A stretch of 64,000 nucleotides of DNA from assembly GCF_000964465.1 (NCBI RefSeq), contig NZ_BANH01000015.1:81994-145993 (forward strand). Reading direction: 5' to 3'. Numbering within the stretch: position 1 is the stretch's first letter; each line of letters opens with the position of its first letter. The stretch comes from Gluconobacter thailandicus F149-1 = NBRC 100600 (GTDB lineage: Bacteria; Pseudomonadota; Alphaproteobacteria; Acetobacterales; Acetobacteraceae). The position numbers and the translations under genes were made by a program. Shown here in pieces: positions 36,571 through 45,239 of this stretch. The notes under the pieces were generated by a model. The model was not told the DNA's origin and did not search any database. It was given only the letters and a program-made list of their open reading frames with translations.

Positions 36571-37524
36571 TCAGGCGATCGTCACGACTTTGGTGAGATG
36601 ACGCGGTGCCAGGGTATCCAGTCCTTTGGAGCGGGCGACATATTCACCGAAAAGCTGAAGCACGGGCAGAACGACCAGCGGACGAACATCTGCGCCTTCC
36701 TTAACGGAGAGCGAGACCGTGCCGGGGCCACCAATACCCAGAACGCGTGCGCCCTTGGCCATCAGATCCTTCGCAAGAATGCTTTCTTCTTCCAGCGTGT
36801 CCGGGTGGTACAGGAAGACGACGAGGGAGCTGTCATCAATCAGGCTGATCGGGCCGTGGCGGTATTCCAGCGGATGATGTGCTTCCGTCTGGCTCAGGCT
36901 CATTTCCTGAAGCTTCAGGGAGCCTTCACGCGCGACGCCATAAAGCGCACCAGCGCCCAGGAATACGAAATGGGACCGGCTTTCGATCAGGGCCTTGAGC
37001 TGCGGGTCCGCCTCGTTAAGGAGTTCCTCAGCCGCCTTCGTCGTTTCGGGCGTGACGGCAATCCCCGCATAACGCAGGCCCATCAGGAGCATCAGACTGG
37101 CCGATGCCGTCATGACGATACCTTCTTCCGGATGGGTTTCAGCCAGAACGGTCTCGTCCGCGTTTTTTTCGAGACCTGTGTCTTTCGCACAGGTGAAGGC
37201 CGTGACGTGCAGCCCGTTCTTGCGGCTCTCGATGGCAGCCGCAACGGTCTCGGTGGATTCGCCGCTTCGGGAGAGCGCCAGAATGTTCGGACGGATGCGT
37301 GAAGGTACATAATCCTGCGGGCGGCGCGTCCATTCATTGCCCGCGACCGCACGGGAGAACACGCCGTTGGCGTTCAGGCTGGCAGCAATGGAGTCTGCGA
37401 TATGGACGGACGTGCCACAGCCGACGACAACCGTCACGGTTTCCGGGTCCGGATGAACATCCTGCATGTCCACCTTGTTCCAGAGGGGAAACTGTTCGCG
37501 GATACCGCGTTCGGTAGCATTCAT
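36571..37524 (-). CDS. SIS-domain sugar-phosphate deaminase/isomerase (AgaS/GlmS-like)
   Basis: A 317-residue protein with two SIS domains and no glutaminase domain. The sugar-phosphate loops VVVGCGTSVHIADSIA and LALSRSGESTETV and the QTEAHHPLEYRHGP region (with the Glu typical of GlmS/AgaS isomerases) are visible. AgaS removes ammonia from galactosamine 6-phosphate to give tagatose 6-phosphate; NagB-II acts on glucosamine 6-phosphate. Since nagB is also in the locus, a GalN-6-P role is the better guess. It sits 11 bp after the kinase gene. Confidence 0.88.
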   Translation of the reverse strand: MNATERGIREQFPLWNKVDMQDVHPDPETVTVVVGCGTSVHIADSIAASLNANGVFSRAVAGNEWTRRPQDYVPSRIRPNILALSRSGESTETVAAAIESRKNGLHVTAFTCAKDTGLEKNADETVLAETHPEEGIVMTASASLMLLMGLRYAGIAVTPETTKAAEELLNEADPQLKALIESRSHFVFLGAGALYGVAREGSLKLQEMSLSQTEAHHPLEYRHGPISLIDDSSLVVFLYHPDTLEEESILAKDLMAKGARVLGIGGPGTVSLSVKEGADVRPLVVLPVLQLFGEYVARSKGLDTLAPRHLTKVVTIA

Positions 37525-37535
37525 GAGAGAGCCTT

Positions 37536-38516
37536 TCAGGAGCCATATTCCGCAGCGGCAAGCGTGCGGGAAAGAGATGTGATCCAGGACGCGTCAGGCG
37601 CCCATCCAGCTTGACGCGCCGCAGTCATGAGGCCGCCGCCGATGGGGGGCAGAAGGGGAGAAACTGGTGCACCGCACTGCGCCGCGATGGCGTTGCGCAG
37701 GAACGGACTTTGAAGCGTGCCGCCCGCGTAGCTCCAAGGGAGGTCTACGCCCGGCATTTGACTGCGCGCAGCTCGGATATGGGTAGCCAGCTCGGTCGCG
37801 GCAGCCTCAAGCAGGGTTGCAGCGGGGGGGCATCCGTTTTCAGCCAGCGTGGAGACATGGCGTGCCAGAGCGGCAACGGCGGAGCGGGGGTGTTCCAGAT
37901 TGCCGTACCATTCAAGAAGGGCAGGCGTGCAGAGCCTGGGGTCGGAAGGCAGACCCATGGCCTGGCTGAATGGCTCCAGAAAGGCGACGTCCTGCGAGTT
38001 CCGTCCATCCAGAATATGGGTCAGGAGCGTGAGAGCATCGCGGCCGATCTGGTAAGCGCTGCCCTCATCGCCAAACAGGCTTCCCCATCCGCCGACGCGG
38101 CAGTGTTGACCTCGCCCATCCGAGGCCCAGGCCATGGAACCCGTCCCGGACAGCACAAGAACGCCGGGTTCGCCAGCGAAAGCGGCGGAACAGGCCATAT
38201 CCACGTCGTTTGTCAGAGAATAGGGAATCTGACCAAGGCTTTCCGAAACGGCGTCTTCCTGCCGGGCGCAGAGCGTTGCACTCTCACCGTAGCCTGCCAG
38301 CCCGAGACCAACGGCCTGCGTTGAGGGAGAAAGTGTTTTTAGGAGGCCTGTCAGACGTTCGCGCCAGAGCGGTTGATCGAACGGATTTGTACCGCCGGTC
38401 TGCTGAATGTCGGCGATCGTCCCGTCGGCTCTGAGCACCACAAGAAGAGTCTTGCTGCCGCCACCGTCAATCGCTGCGATACAGGGTTCAGTCACGACAA
38501 AACTTTCCGGGGTCAT
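37536..38516 (-). CDS. N-acetylhexosamine kinase of the BadF/BadG family
   Basis: ATP-dependent kinase of the ASKHA fold similar to eukaryotic-type GlcNAc kinase. The phosphate-1 motif AAIDGGGSKT, a second VLSGTGSMAW motif and the GGWGSLFGDEGSAYQIG loop are visible. It is expected to phosphorylate GlcNAc or GalNAc taken up by NagP. ATG 38516 (MTPESF) is chosen; ATG 38555 lies within an inverted repeat of the promoter region and would add 13 residues. It is the first gene of the minus-strand operon. Confidence 0.87.
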   Translation of the reverse strand: MTPESFVVTEPCIAAIDGGGSKTLLVVLRADGTIADIQQTGGTNPFDQPLWRERLTGLLKTLSPSTQAVGLGLAGYGESATLCARQEDAVSESLGQIPYSLTNDVDMACSAAFAGEPGVLVLSGTGSMAWASDGRGQHCRVGGWGSLFGDEGSAYQIGRDALTLLTHILDGRNSQDVAFLEPFSQAMGLPSDPRLCTPALLEWYGNLEHPRSAVAALARHVSTLAENGCPPAATLLEAAATELATHIRAARSQMPGVDLPWSYAGGTLQSPFLRNAIAAQCGAPVSPLLPPIGGGLMTAARQAGWAPDASWITSLSRTLAAAEYGS

Positions 38517-38532
38517 TTGATCCTGTTCCGAT

Positions 38533-38555
38533 ATGACCGGTCGCGACGCGGTCAT
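38533..38555. repeat. Second inverted repeat in the nag promoter region
   Basis: ATGACCG at 38533-38539 and CGGTCAT at 38549-38555 form a perfect 7-bp dyad with a TCGCGA palindrome inside. It lies between the candidate DeoR operator and the kinase start and could be an accessory operator, or chance. Confidence 0.35.
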
Positions 38556-38570
38556 GTCAAGTCATCTTTG

Positions 38571-38596
38571 TGATCGAAACGTTCCAATTTCGATCA
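38571..38596. promoter_or_regulatory. Candidate DeoR-family operator
   Basis: TGATCGAAA (38571-38579) and TTTCGATCA (38588-38596) are perfect inverted 9-mers around an 8-bp spacer, 75 bp before the repressor start and 55 bp before the kinase start. GAAA/TTTC half-sites are typical of DeoR/GlpR/AgaR operators, so this probably controls both divergent transcripts. Confidence 0.65.
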
Positions 38597-38670
38597 TTTC
38601 ATGCGTGCTTCCCAAAAAGTCTGAGCGTGACTAGAGTGGCTGCGTCATAGCCCACAGGGGGAGAGCGACC

Positions 38671-39465
38671 TTGGCTTCCGACCGTCTGACGCAGATCCGT
38701 CACTATCTTTACCTGAACGGCATGACTGGCGTTCACGAACTGGCTGAACAGGTCGATGCATCGCTTGCAACGATCAGGCGTGATCTTCAGCGGCTGGAAG
38801 AGCAGGGGATCGTTATCCGGACGCATGGCGGGGCCTCCCTTGCCGAGTCCGTTGATCGTGAAGTGGCGTTTGAAACCCGTGAAAATCAGGCTCTGGACCA
38901 CAAGCGCGCTATTGCGGATGAGGCGTTCTCCTGTCTGAAACGCGGTTCTGCTGTCTTTTTCGATGCTGGAACGACTGTGTTGCAGCTCGCCCGGCGTCTG
39001 CGTATTGATCCGATGCCCCTGACGGTTTTCTCCAATAACATCACGGTGTCAGAAGCCCTGAGCGGCGTGGAAGGAGTCGAAATGATCCTTCTGGGCGGTC
39101 GGCTGCGTCATGCCAACCGCAGTCTTGTGGGCATTCTGGCGGAGCAGGCCATTGAAAACCTTTGGTTTGATCAGGTTTTCCTTGGGGCCAGTGCCGTACA
39201 GCCTGATAATACGATTTCAACCCCGGACGGTGAGGAAGCCAGCCTGAACGCCGCCATGATGCGGCGTACGGAAGAGTGCTTTCTTCTTGTGGACAGCATG
39301 AAGTTCGGGCGTCGTTCGACTTACAAGGTAGGGCATCTGGATCAGGTGTCCTGTGTCTTTACGGATACGGAACTGGACCCGGCGCAGGTTCAGGCTTTGC
39401 GGGAGCGTGGGCACAAGCTTGTTCTCGCGGGGTATGCAGAAGGAAACAGCGATGACTCTGAATGA
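38671..39465 (+). CDS. DeoR-family repressor of the amino-sugar locus
   Basis: A 264-residue regulator with an N-terminal winged helix (GVHELAEQVDASLATIRRDLQRLEEQGIVIRTHGGA) and a C-terminal sugar-phosphate sensor domain (DAGTTVLQLARRL, VFSNNITV, LLGGRLR, FLGASAV, LLVDSMKFG). The start is TTG 38671 after GGGGGAGAG. It is divergent from the nag operon and most likely represses it, releasing on a hexosamine phosphate; AgaR and NagQ-type regulators are relatives. Its end overlaps hpxZ by 14 bp, which ties the amino-sugar repressor transcript to the purine-nitrogen genes. Confidence 0.92.
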   Translation: MASDRLTQIRHYLYLNGMTGVHELAEQVDASLATIRRDLQRLEEQGIVIRTHGGASLAESVDREVAFETRENQALDHKRAIADEAFSCLKRGSAVFFDAGTTVLQLARRLRIDPMPLTVFSNNITVSEALSGVEGVEMILLGGRLRHANRSLVGILAEQAIENLWFDQVFLGASAVQPDNTISTPDGEEASLNAAMMRRTEECFLLVDSMKFGRRSTYKVGHLDQVSCVFTDTELDPAQVQALRERGHKLVLAGYAEGNSDDSE

Positions 39466-39835
39466 TCCGCATATCGTGGCGGAAGTCGAACCTCTGGCTG
39501 ATCTTTACGAGAAGGCACTGGGGGAAAATGATCTCCAGACGCTGGATGATCTCTTTTATGCGGGGTCGGAGACCGTTCGTTACGGTGTTGGCGAGAATTT
39601 GTACGGCATCGAGGAAATTCGGGAGTTCCGGAAGAAGCGGCCCGGCGGCTCGCCCCCACGGGATGTTCTGCGGCGTGTGATTACGACGATCGGGCAGGAT
39701 GCGGCTGTTGTGGATCTGGAGTTCCGGCGCAAGGGCGGCACGAAAATCGGCCGTCAGAGCCAGACATGGTTTCGTACGGAGAATGGCTGGAAGATTCTCG
39801 CTGCACATGTTTCCCTGATGGCAGACATATCCTGA
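39452..39835 (+). CDS. hpxZ: Oxalurate catabolism protein HpxZ (DUF3225, AtzH-like)
   Basis: A 127-residue SnoaL-like/cone-fold protein of the DUF3225 family, found as HpxZ in enterobacterial purine clusters and as AtzH beside the AtzE amidase. Visible are LADLYEKALGENDLQTLDDLF, YGVGENLYGIEEIREFRKKR and RQSQTWFRTENGWKILAAHVS. ATG 39452 is used because the sequence upstream belongs to the deoR frame. AtzH was reported as a 1,3-dicarboxyurea amidohydrolase (from memory); a matching small-amide role here is an inference. Confidence 0.88.
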   Translation: MTLNDPHIVAEVEPLADLYEKALGENDLQTLDDLFYAGSETVRYGVGENLYGIEEIREFRKKRPGGSPPRDVLRRVITTIGQDAAVVDLEFRRKGGTKIGRQSQTWFRTENGWKILAAHVSLMADIS

Positions 39836-39865
39836 ATTTGCCTCTGAAGGAGTGAAAGTGACGTC

Positions 39866-40045
39866 ATGAGCCTGTCAGAAGACACCGAAATCAAGATTCT
39901 CGTGGCCGCCAACAGGCTTGTGATTCCTGCTGAGTTTCATGAGGGTGTGCGTATGAACCTCGACCTTCTGCGGTCTTACGCGACACTGATTGAAGGCATG
40001 GAACTGTCCGATCGGCTTGAGCCAGCCTTCGAGTACGAACCATGA
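39866..40045 (+). CDS. hpxX: HpxX/AtzG-like small amidase subunit (DUF4089)
   Basis: A 59-residue protein, easy to miss because of its length. It begins at ATG 39866 after an AAGGAG-like site and its stop overlaps the start of hpxY as ATGA, proving coupling. The helical, acidic sequence (LRSYATLIEGMELSDRLEPAFEYEP) matches the DUF4089/AtzG pattern of a GatC-like chaperone subunit that stabilises the adjacent Ser-cisSer-Lys amidase, as AtzG does for AtzE. Confidence 0.85.
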   Translation: MSLSEDTEIKILVAANRLVIPAEFHEGVRMNLDLLRSYATLIEGMELSDRLEPAFEYEP

Positions 40046-41376
40046 GCGGTTTGCAGTTCCGGACGCTGGATATTGCGGCAAAGGTTCGCGGTGGCGAACT
40101 TTCCGCGGTTGAAGTCACCAAAGCGGTCTTTGCGGATATTGCCCAGCGCGATGACAGCCTGAACTGTGTCACACGGCCGTTGACGGATCGTGCCTTGGCT
40201 GCGGCTGCTGCGGTGGATGCTGCTGTTGCGAAAGGTCGTGATCCGGGGGTTCTGGCGGGTGTGCCGTTCGGGATCAAGGATCTGTTCGATGTGGCCGGTC
40301 AGGTGACAACGGCAGGCTCGAAGGTTCTGGCCAATGATCCGCCTGCCACGCGGGATGCTGCTCTTGTCGCCCGCCTGATTGATGCGGGCGCCATTCCTGT
40401 TGCGCTGACGAACATGGATGAGTTCGCCTACGGCTTTGCAACGGACAACGCCCATCACGGTGTCACGCGTAACCCCCACGCGCCGGATCATCTGGCGGGT
40501 GGATCTTCGGGTGGGTCCGCCGCTGGTGTGGCGGCACGTCTCTTTTCGCTGGGTCTGGGGTCTGACACGAACGGGTCCATTCGTGTTCCGGCTTCGCTGT
40601 GCGGCATCTGGGGACTCCGTGCGACACAGGGACGGCTTCCTATTGAAGGGAGTTATCCGTTTGTTGCCAGCCTCGACACTGTTGGCCCGTTTGCTGACAG
40701 TGCGGGTGGTCTGCGCGCCTGTTTCGAAGCACTGGTTCAGACCGAAAACGCTCCTGTTGATGTCGGGGCACTGAAAGTGGCCCGTCTGGGCGGATGGTTC
40801 GCGGAGAACATGTCTGCACCGATGGCGGATGCTGTGAGTGCACTGGGCGCGCGTCTGGGCGCAACACAAACAGTCGAGCTGCCGGAAGTGGCGCGCGCGC
40901 GGGCATCGGCATTCGTCATCAGTGCATCTGAAGGTGCTGCCCTTCATCTGCATCGGTTACGGACGCAGGCGCAGGATTATGATCCGGCTGTTCGTGATCG
41001 TCTGCTGGCAGGTGCGCTTTTGCCCGCATCACTGATTTTTCAGGCTCATCGTCTGCGGAACTGGTTCCGTGCCCGGATGCATGAAGCCTTTGCGGACGCT
41101 GATATTCTATTGGCTCCAGCCGTTGTGGGTGAGGCGCCGCGTTTTGATCAGCCCCTGATTGAAGTCGGTGGCAAGATGGTGTCAGCGCGCGCCAATCTTG
41201 GGCTTTATACACAGCCGCTCACGCTGGCCGGTTTCCCGGTTCTGACGGTCCCTATGAAAACGGCAGGGCTTCCTCTGGGCGCGCAACTGATTGCGCGGCC
41301 AGGTCGGGAAGATCTGCTGCTGGCTCTGGGTGAATCCCTTGAGCGTGACGGTACCGCCGTCGCCCGTCTGGTCTGA
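40042..41376 (+). CDS. hpxY: AtzE/HpxY-family amidase
   Basis: Amidase-signature hydrolase of 444 residues. The Ser-cisSer-Lys triad is visible: Lys in PFGIKDLFD, cis-Ser in the GGSSGGSAAGV loop and nucleophile Ser in SDTNGSIRVPA. Together with HpxX it should form a GatCA-like heterodimer. In purine clusters HpxXYZ is linked to oxalurate breakdown; AtzEG hydrolyses 1-carboxybiuret, a chemically similar carbamoyl acid. Convergent with hpxW across a shared terminator. Confidence 0.9.
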   Translation: MSGLQFRTLDIAAKVRGGELSAVEVTKAVFADIAQRDDSLNCVTRPLTDRALAAAAAVDAAVAKGRDPGVLAGVPFGIKDLFDVAGQVTTAGSKVLANDPPATRDAALVARLIDAGAIPVALTNMDEFAYGFATDNAHHGVTRNPHAPDHLAGGSSGGSAAGVAARLFSLGLGSDTNGSIRVPASLCGIWGLRATQGRLPIEGSYPFVASLDTVGPFADSAGGLRACFEALVQTENAPVDVGALKVARLGGWFAENMSAPMADAVSALGARLGATQTVELPEVARARASAFVISASEGAALHLHRLRTQAQDYDPAVRDRLLAGALLPASLIFQAHRLRNWFRARMHEAFADADILLAPAVVGEAPRFDQPLIEVGGKMVSARANLGLYTQPLTLAGFPVLTVPMKTAGLPLGAQLIARPGREDLLLALGESLERDGTAVARLV

Positions 41377-41382
41377 ATGTAA

Positions 41383-41410
41383 AAGAGGGCCGTTCTAAAT
41401 CGGCCCTCTT
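41383..41410. terminator. Bidirectional terminator between hpxY and hpxW
   Basis: AAGAGGGCCG and CGGCCCTCTT form a perfect 10-bp stem around TTCTAAAT. It is preceded by an A-run, so the T-tract is best for the minus-strand gene hpxW, but it lies right after both stops. Confidence 0.85.
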
Positions 41411-41417
41411 GTCCGTC

Positions 41418-43025
41418 TTACCAGGCTGCGACAGCCCCATCGCTTCTCGGGTCTGTCGCGCCTTCAAAACGTCCGTTGCTGTGACGGACGATCGCGCCAG
41501 CGTGTCCCATAACAGAGGACAGGGTCGGAAGCTCCTCAATGACATGCCCGGCCTGATGAAGTGCCTGCACCACCTTAGGCGCGAAGCCCGGTTCCAGCTT
41601 CAGGGACGTGCTTTCCTCCCCCCATGTCCGGCCCAGCAGCCAGCGTGGGCGGCAGATGGCCTCCTGTAATGGAACGCCATACCGTGCGTATCGACTGAAG
41701 ATCGCAGCCTGTGTCTGGGGCTGCCCTTCGCCGCCCATTGTTCCATAGACCATTGTCCGTCCGTCATTCAGGCGAGCGGCAGCCGGGTTTAGGGTATGGA
41801 AGGGTTTGGCGCCCGGAAGCAGGCAGTTCCAGCCCGATGGTTTGAGACGGAAAGACGAACCGCGATTTTGCCAGAACAGACCACTCTGCGGGAGCATCAC
41901 ACCGGAACCGAACTCAAAATACAGGCTCTGGATCATGCTGACCGCAACGCCATTGCTGTCAATCGCGCCCATCCATGTTGTATCGCCCCACTGGGTTTCT
42001 TCGGTCCAGGGGAAGGCTTCCGTCATGGAAATGCGGGTAGCCATGTCATCTAAAGCGTTCTGATCTGCCAGAAGGGCGCGAATGTCGGCTTCAGCGGTAG
42101 AACGGCCGTCAATCTCCCGATTGCGATAGCGGAAAGCCTGCTTGGTGGCTTCGATCAATCCATGCAGATGCTCGAAAGTTTCCGGCCCCTCACTTTGAGG
42201 GAGGCGATCTTCCAGTGCCAGAATCAGCAGGGACGCAGCGCCCTGTGTGGGAGGCGCCATATTATAAAGTGTGCCCAGGGAAGTCTGAACTTCCAGAGGC
42301 GCTTTAACTTCGGCCTTATGGGTCAGGAAGTCTTCAAGTCGCAAAGGACTGCCAGCGATTTCCAGGTCGGCAGCCATTCCTTTCGCCAGATCGCCTTCGT
42401 AAAAGCTCCGCAATCCATTCTGCGCGAGGCTACGGAGAGTTGCTGCAAGGAAAGGAGACGTTTGAATACTTCCTTCTTCCCATGGCGCATCGCCGGGAAG
42501 GCAAGTTGCCCGGAAGGTTGGATCACCTGACAGTTCGGCCTGCTTTGCTTTGAGGAGGGCCGCTTCGCTCTCGGAAACCACACGCCCGGTACTGGCATAG
42601 TGAATGGCATCGCGCAGAAGCCGCTCAAGGGGCAGGTTGGGTTGATGGCCTGCGCTTTCCTTCAGTGCGGCTTCCCAGCCGGAAACAGTTCCCGCAACGG
42701 TATTGGCCGCCAGACCACCGCGCCAGGGAATGACGCTGTGACCAGCCTGTGCATACAGGTCGAGCGTTGCATTGCGGGCAAGCCTGCCACAGGCATCAAT
42801 CGCGATCGTCTTCCCGTCCGGGTATGAAATCAGCCAGAATCCGTCCCCGCCAAGACCGGTCATGTGTGGATAGACGGCGGCCAGAGCGGCGGCGGTCGCC
42901 ACGACAGCTTCAATGGCTGTGCCCCCATCTTTCAGAACATCAAGCCCTGCCTGACTGGCCAGATGGTGAGGGGATGTGACCATCCCACGGAGAGAATTGG
43001 GTGTCTGCATGGAAGGTACCGTCAC
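41418..43025 (-). CDS. hpxW: Ntn-hydrolase of the gamma-glutamyltransferase family (HpxW-like oxamate amidohydrolase)
   Basis: A 535-residue protein that should self-cleave before Thr349 in WGDTTWMG to give large and small subunits. It has no signal peptide, unlike periplasmic GGT, and lacks the usual LDD and GGS glutamate-binding style seen in true GGT. In Klebsiella the GGT-like HpxW hydrolyses oxamate to oxalate and ammonia; the neighbouring hpxXYZ, hpxK and hpxJ genes make that the best call. It starts with GTG 43025 overlapping the LysR stop as GTGA; ATG 43010 is possible. Confidence 0.85.
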   Translation of the reverse strand: MTVPSMQTPNSLRGMVTSPHHLASQAGLDVLKDGGTAIEAVVATAAALAAVYPHMTGLGGDGFWLISYPDGKTIAIDACGRLARNATLDLYAQAGHSVIPWRGGLAANTVAGTVSGWEAALKESAGHQPNLPLERLLRDAIHYASTGRVVSESEAALLKAKQAELSGDPTFRATCLPGDAPWEEGSIQTSPFLAATLRSLAQNGLRSFYEGDLAKGMAADLEIAGSPLRLEDFLTHKAEVKAPLEVQTSLGTLYNMAPPTQGAASLLILALEDRLPQSEGPETFEHLHGLIEATKQAFRYRNREIDGRSTAEADIRALLADQNALDDMATRISMTEAFPWTEETQWGDTTWMGAIDSNGVAVSMIQSLYFEFGSGVMLPQSGLFWQNRGSSFRLKPSGWNCLLPGAKPFHTLNPAAARLNDGRTMVYGTMGGEGQPQTQAAIFSRYARYGVPLQEAICRPRWLLGRTWGEESTSLKLEPGFAPKVVQALHQAGHVIEELPTLSSVMGHAGAIVRHSNGRFEGATDPRSDGAVAAW

Positions 43026-43903
43026 GAAAGAGGGATGGGGCGAAGGCGGGAAATATGATCACACAGCGTTCGGATCAGGAGATCTTCCGGCCCCTGGGCC
43101 GTCTGATGGCGCGTCGCTGCAATGAAATCGACGTCTGGAATAGTGGGCAGATTTGCGGACTGACAGACAGCCAGGCCATCGGTTTCGCTGAGGAAGCTGG
43201 GCTGGGCGGTGATGCCATAGCCGGCGCGAACCGCAGCAAGAATGGCGCTCAGATTGCTGCTGGTGAAGGCGATGTGCCAGGACTGCCCAGCACGATTAAG
43301 GGCTTCAATGGCAAGGCGCCTCGTGACGCTACCTTCAGGGAAGGTCACCAGTGGGAGAGACGCGCCTTCCTCGGGCAGGATCTCTTCCGGCCCGAACCAT
43401 TTCAGCTCTTCCGTCCACAGTTTCTGGCCATGCGTTTCGGAGGATCGGCGCATACCGCAGAGCAGGTCGATTTCGTCATTCTCCAGCAGCCGGGTCAGGG
43501 ACGCGCTGAGACCTACGGTCATGGTGATCTGAAGGGATGGATGGGCCGCGCGAAACGTGCCGAGAATTTCAGGAAAGCGCGTTAGGAGCAGGTCTTCCGT
43601 TACACCCAGTCGAATGGTGCCGCGCGGGACGCCTTCCCGGAAATAGGCAAACAGGCTGCTCTCAACCTGCAACAGCCGCTGACCCAGAGAGACAAGAGCC
43701 GTACCGTCGCCCGTCAGCTTGACGGCCTTGGTGCTGCGGGCGAGCAGGCGCGTTCCAAGCTGCTCCTCAAGCCGGCTGACATGCTGACTGATGGTGGACT
43801 GACTGACCCCAAGCGTTTGGGCCGCAGACGTGAAGTGCAGGGTTTCCGCGACCGCCAGAAACGAGCGCAGATGCATGGGATCAAGATGTGTTTGATCTTT
43901 CAT
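43022..43903 (-). CDS. LysR-family regulator of the hpx cluster
   Basis: A typical LysR-type activator/repressor of about 293 residues with helix-turn-helix HFTSAAQTLGVSQSTISQHVSRLEEQLGTRLLARS and a periplasmic-binding-like effector domain. ATG 43903 (MKDQTH) is preferred to 43930. It is in an operon with hpxW (4-bp overlap) and divergent from hpxK-hpxJ, so it likely controls both sides through the 100-bp intergenic region, responding to a purine breakdown intermediate such as allantoate or oxalurate (inference). Confidence 0.88.
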   Translation of the reverse strand: MKDQTHLDPMHLRSFLAVAETLHFTSAAQTLGVSQSTISQHVSRLEEQLGTRLLARSTKAVKLTGDGTALVSLGQRLLQVESSLFAYFREGVPRGTIRLGVTEDLLLTRFPEILGTFRAAHPSLQITMTVGLSASLTRLLENDEIDLLCGMRRSSETHGQKLWTEELKWFGPEEILPEEGASLPLVTFPEGSVTRRLAIEALNRAGQSWHIAFTSSNLSAILAAVRAGYGITAQPSFLSETDGLAVCQSANLPTIPDVDFIAATRHQTAQGPEDLLIRTLCDHISRLRPIPLS

Positions 43904-44003
43904 GCGAATATGTGAGGGCAGTTTTATCACGCGGTCAACTTGATCTGATGCCGTTATGAGCGCAGAATTTGCATAAATACGATTTCCTTCTGGCGGAGAC
44001 AGA

Positions 44004-45239
44004 ATGACAGTCCATGGAGCCCGCGCCGTTCAACGGTGCCGCACCCTTGTTGAACCCCCTTTCAGCGAGACGGCTGGTCAGCTTTTCCGTTACTGGCTCG
44101 GAACATCCTATCGACATACGCTCGCTCAGGTCCAGATCTGGATGGAAGAGGCGGGGATGGTCGTCCGGCTGGATGCGGTCGGAAATCTGATCGGTCGTTA
44201 TGAAGGGACGAATCCGGCATCTCCGGTACTCGTCATTGGTTCCCATCTGGACACCGTCCGGAACGGGGGCGCTTTTGACGGCAATCTGGGCGTCATGCTC
44301 GGAATCGAACTGGTATCCGCACTGAATGAAAACGATGTGCGCCTGCCGTTCCCGATTGAAGTCATTGGGTTCGGGGATGAAGAAGGATCCCGTTTCCCCG
44401 TTCCCATGATCTGTTCGCGCACCATGACGGGTCTTATCCACGCCGTGCCACAGGGTGTGACGGATGCCCAGGGCATGACTGTTGCAGAGGCCATGGTGTC
44501 GTATGGCCTCGATCCGGCTCGGCTCAGGGATGCCGCGCGTCGGCCGGAAGACATTCTGGCTTTTATCGAGCCGCATATCGAGCAGGGCCCTTGCCTTGAA
44601 GCTGCTGACAGGCCGCTGGGTGTCGTGACGGCTATCGCCGCCCAGACCCGGCAGCGCGTGATCGTCAAAGGGCAGGCGGATCATGCCGGTACGACACCGA
44701 TGCTGTTGCGCCGGGACGCTCTGGCGGCCGCTGCCGAGATGATTCTGGCAGTTGAAAAGCGCGGTGCTGCTGGAACTGGCAATCAGGTCGCGACGGTCGG
44801 GCAGATGGACGTCACGCCCAATACCTCCAACGTTATTCCGGGAGATGTGTGGTTCTCGCTGGACATGCGGGCTGGGTCCAACGAGATCCGGGATCGTCTG
44901 GCGGAAGAAATCCGGTCCGATATTCGGCAGATTGCAGAGCGTCGCGGACTCGAAGTGTCATTCACGACACCACAGCAGCTTGCAGCGTCCGCCTGTTCGC
45001 CTGAAATTATCACGCGTTTTGCCCGCGCCATCGAGAAGGTGACGGGTGAGCCGGCGCCCCAGCTTCTGAGTGGCGCGGGTCATGACAGCATGGCTATGGC
45101 GGGTTTTTGCCCCATGGGTATGCTGTTTATTCGCAGCCCGGGTGGGTTGAGCCATCACCCGGATGAAACGGTGCTTGTGGAGGATGTTGAACTCGCCCAC
45201 CGTGCCCTGCTTGCTTTCGTCAAGGAATTCCAGTCATGA
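44004..45239 (+). CDS. hpxK: Allantoate amidohydrolase (M20 family, HpxK/AllC-like)
   Basis: A dinuclear metal enzyme of 411 residues that converts allantoate to ureidoglycine, carbon dioxide and ammonia. Metal ligands are readable in GSHLDTV, GAFDGNLGV, DEEGSRF, HIEQGPCLE and LSHHPDE. The dimerisation domain contains GQADHAGTTPM. The family also includes N-carbamoyl-L-amino-acid hydrolases; the adjacent ureidoglycine aminotransferase gene (4-bp overlap ATGA) makes allantoate the likely substrate. Confidence 0.9.
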   Translation: MTVHGARAVQRCRTLVEPPFSETAGQLFRYWLGTSYRHTLAQVQIWMEEAGMVVRLDAVGNLIGRYEGTNPASPVLVIGSHLDTVRNGGAFDGNLGVMLGIELVSALNENDVRLPFPIEVIGFGDEEGSRFPVPMICSRTMTGLIHAVPQGVTDAQGMTVAEAMVSYGLDPARLRDAARRPEDILAFIEPHIEQGPCLEAADRPLGVVTAIAAQTRQRVIVKGQADHAGTTPMLLRRDALAAAAEMILAVEKRGAAGTGNQVATVGQMDVTPNTSNVIPGDVWFSLDMRAGSNEIRDRLAEEIRSDIRQIAERRGLEVSFTTPQQLAASACSPEIITRFARAIEKVTGEPAPQLLSGAGHDSMAMAGFCPMGMLFIRSPGGLSHHPDETVLVEDVELAHRALLAFVKEFQS

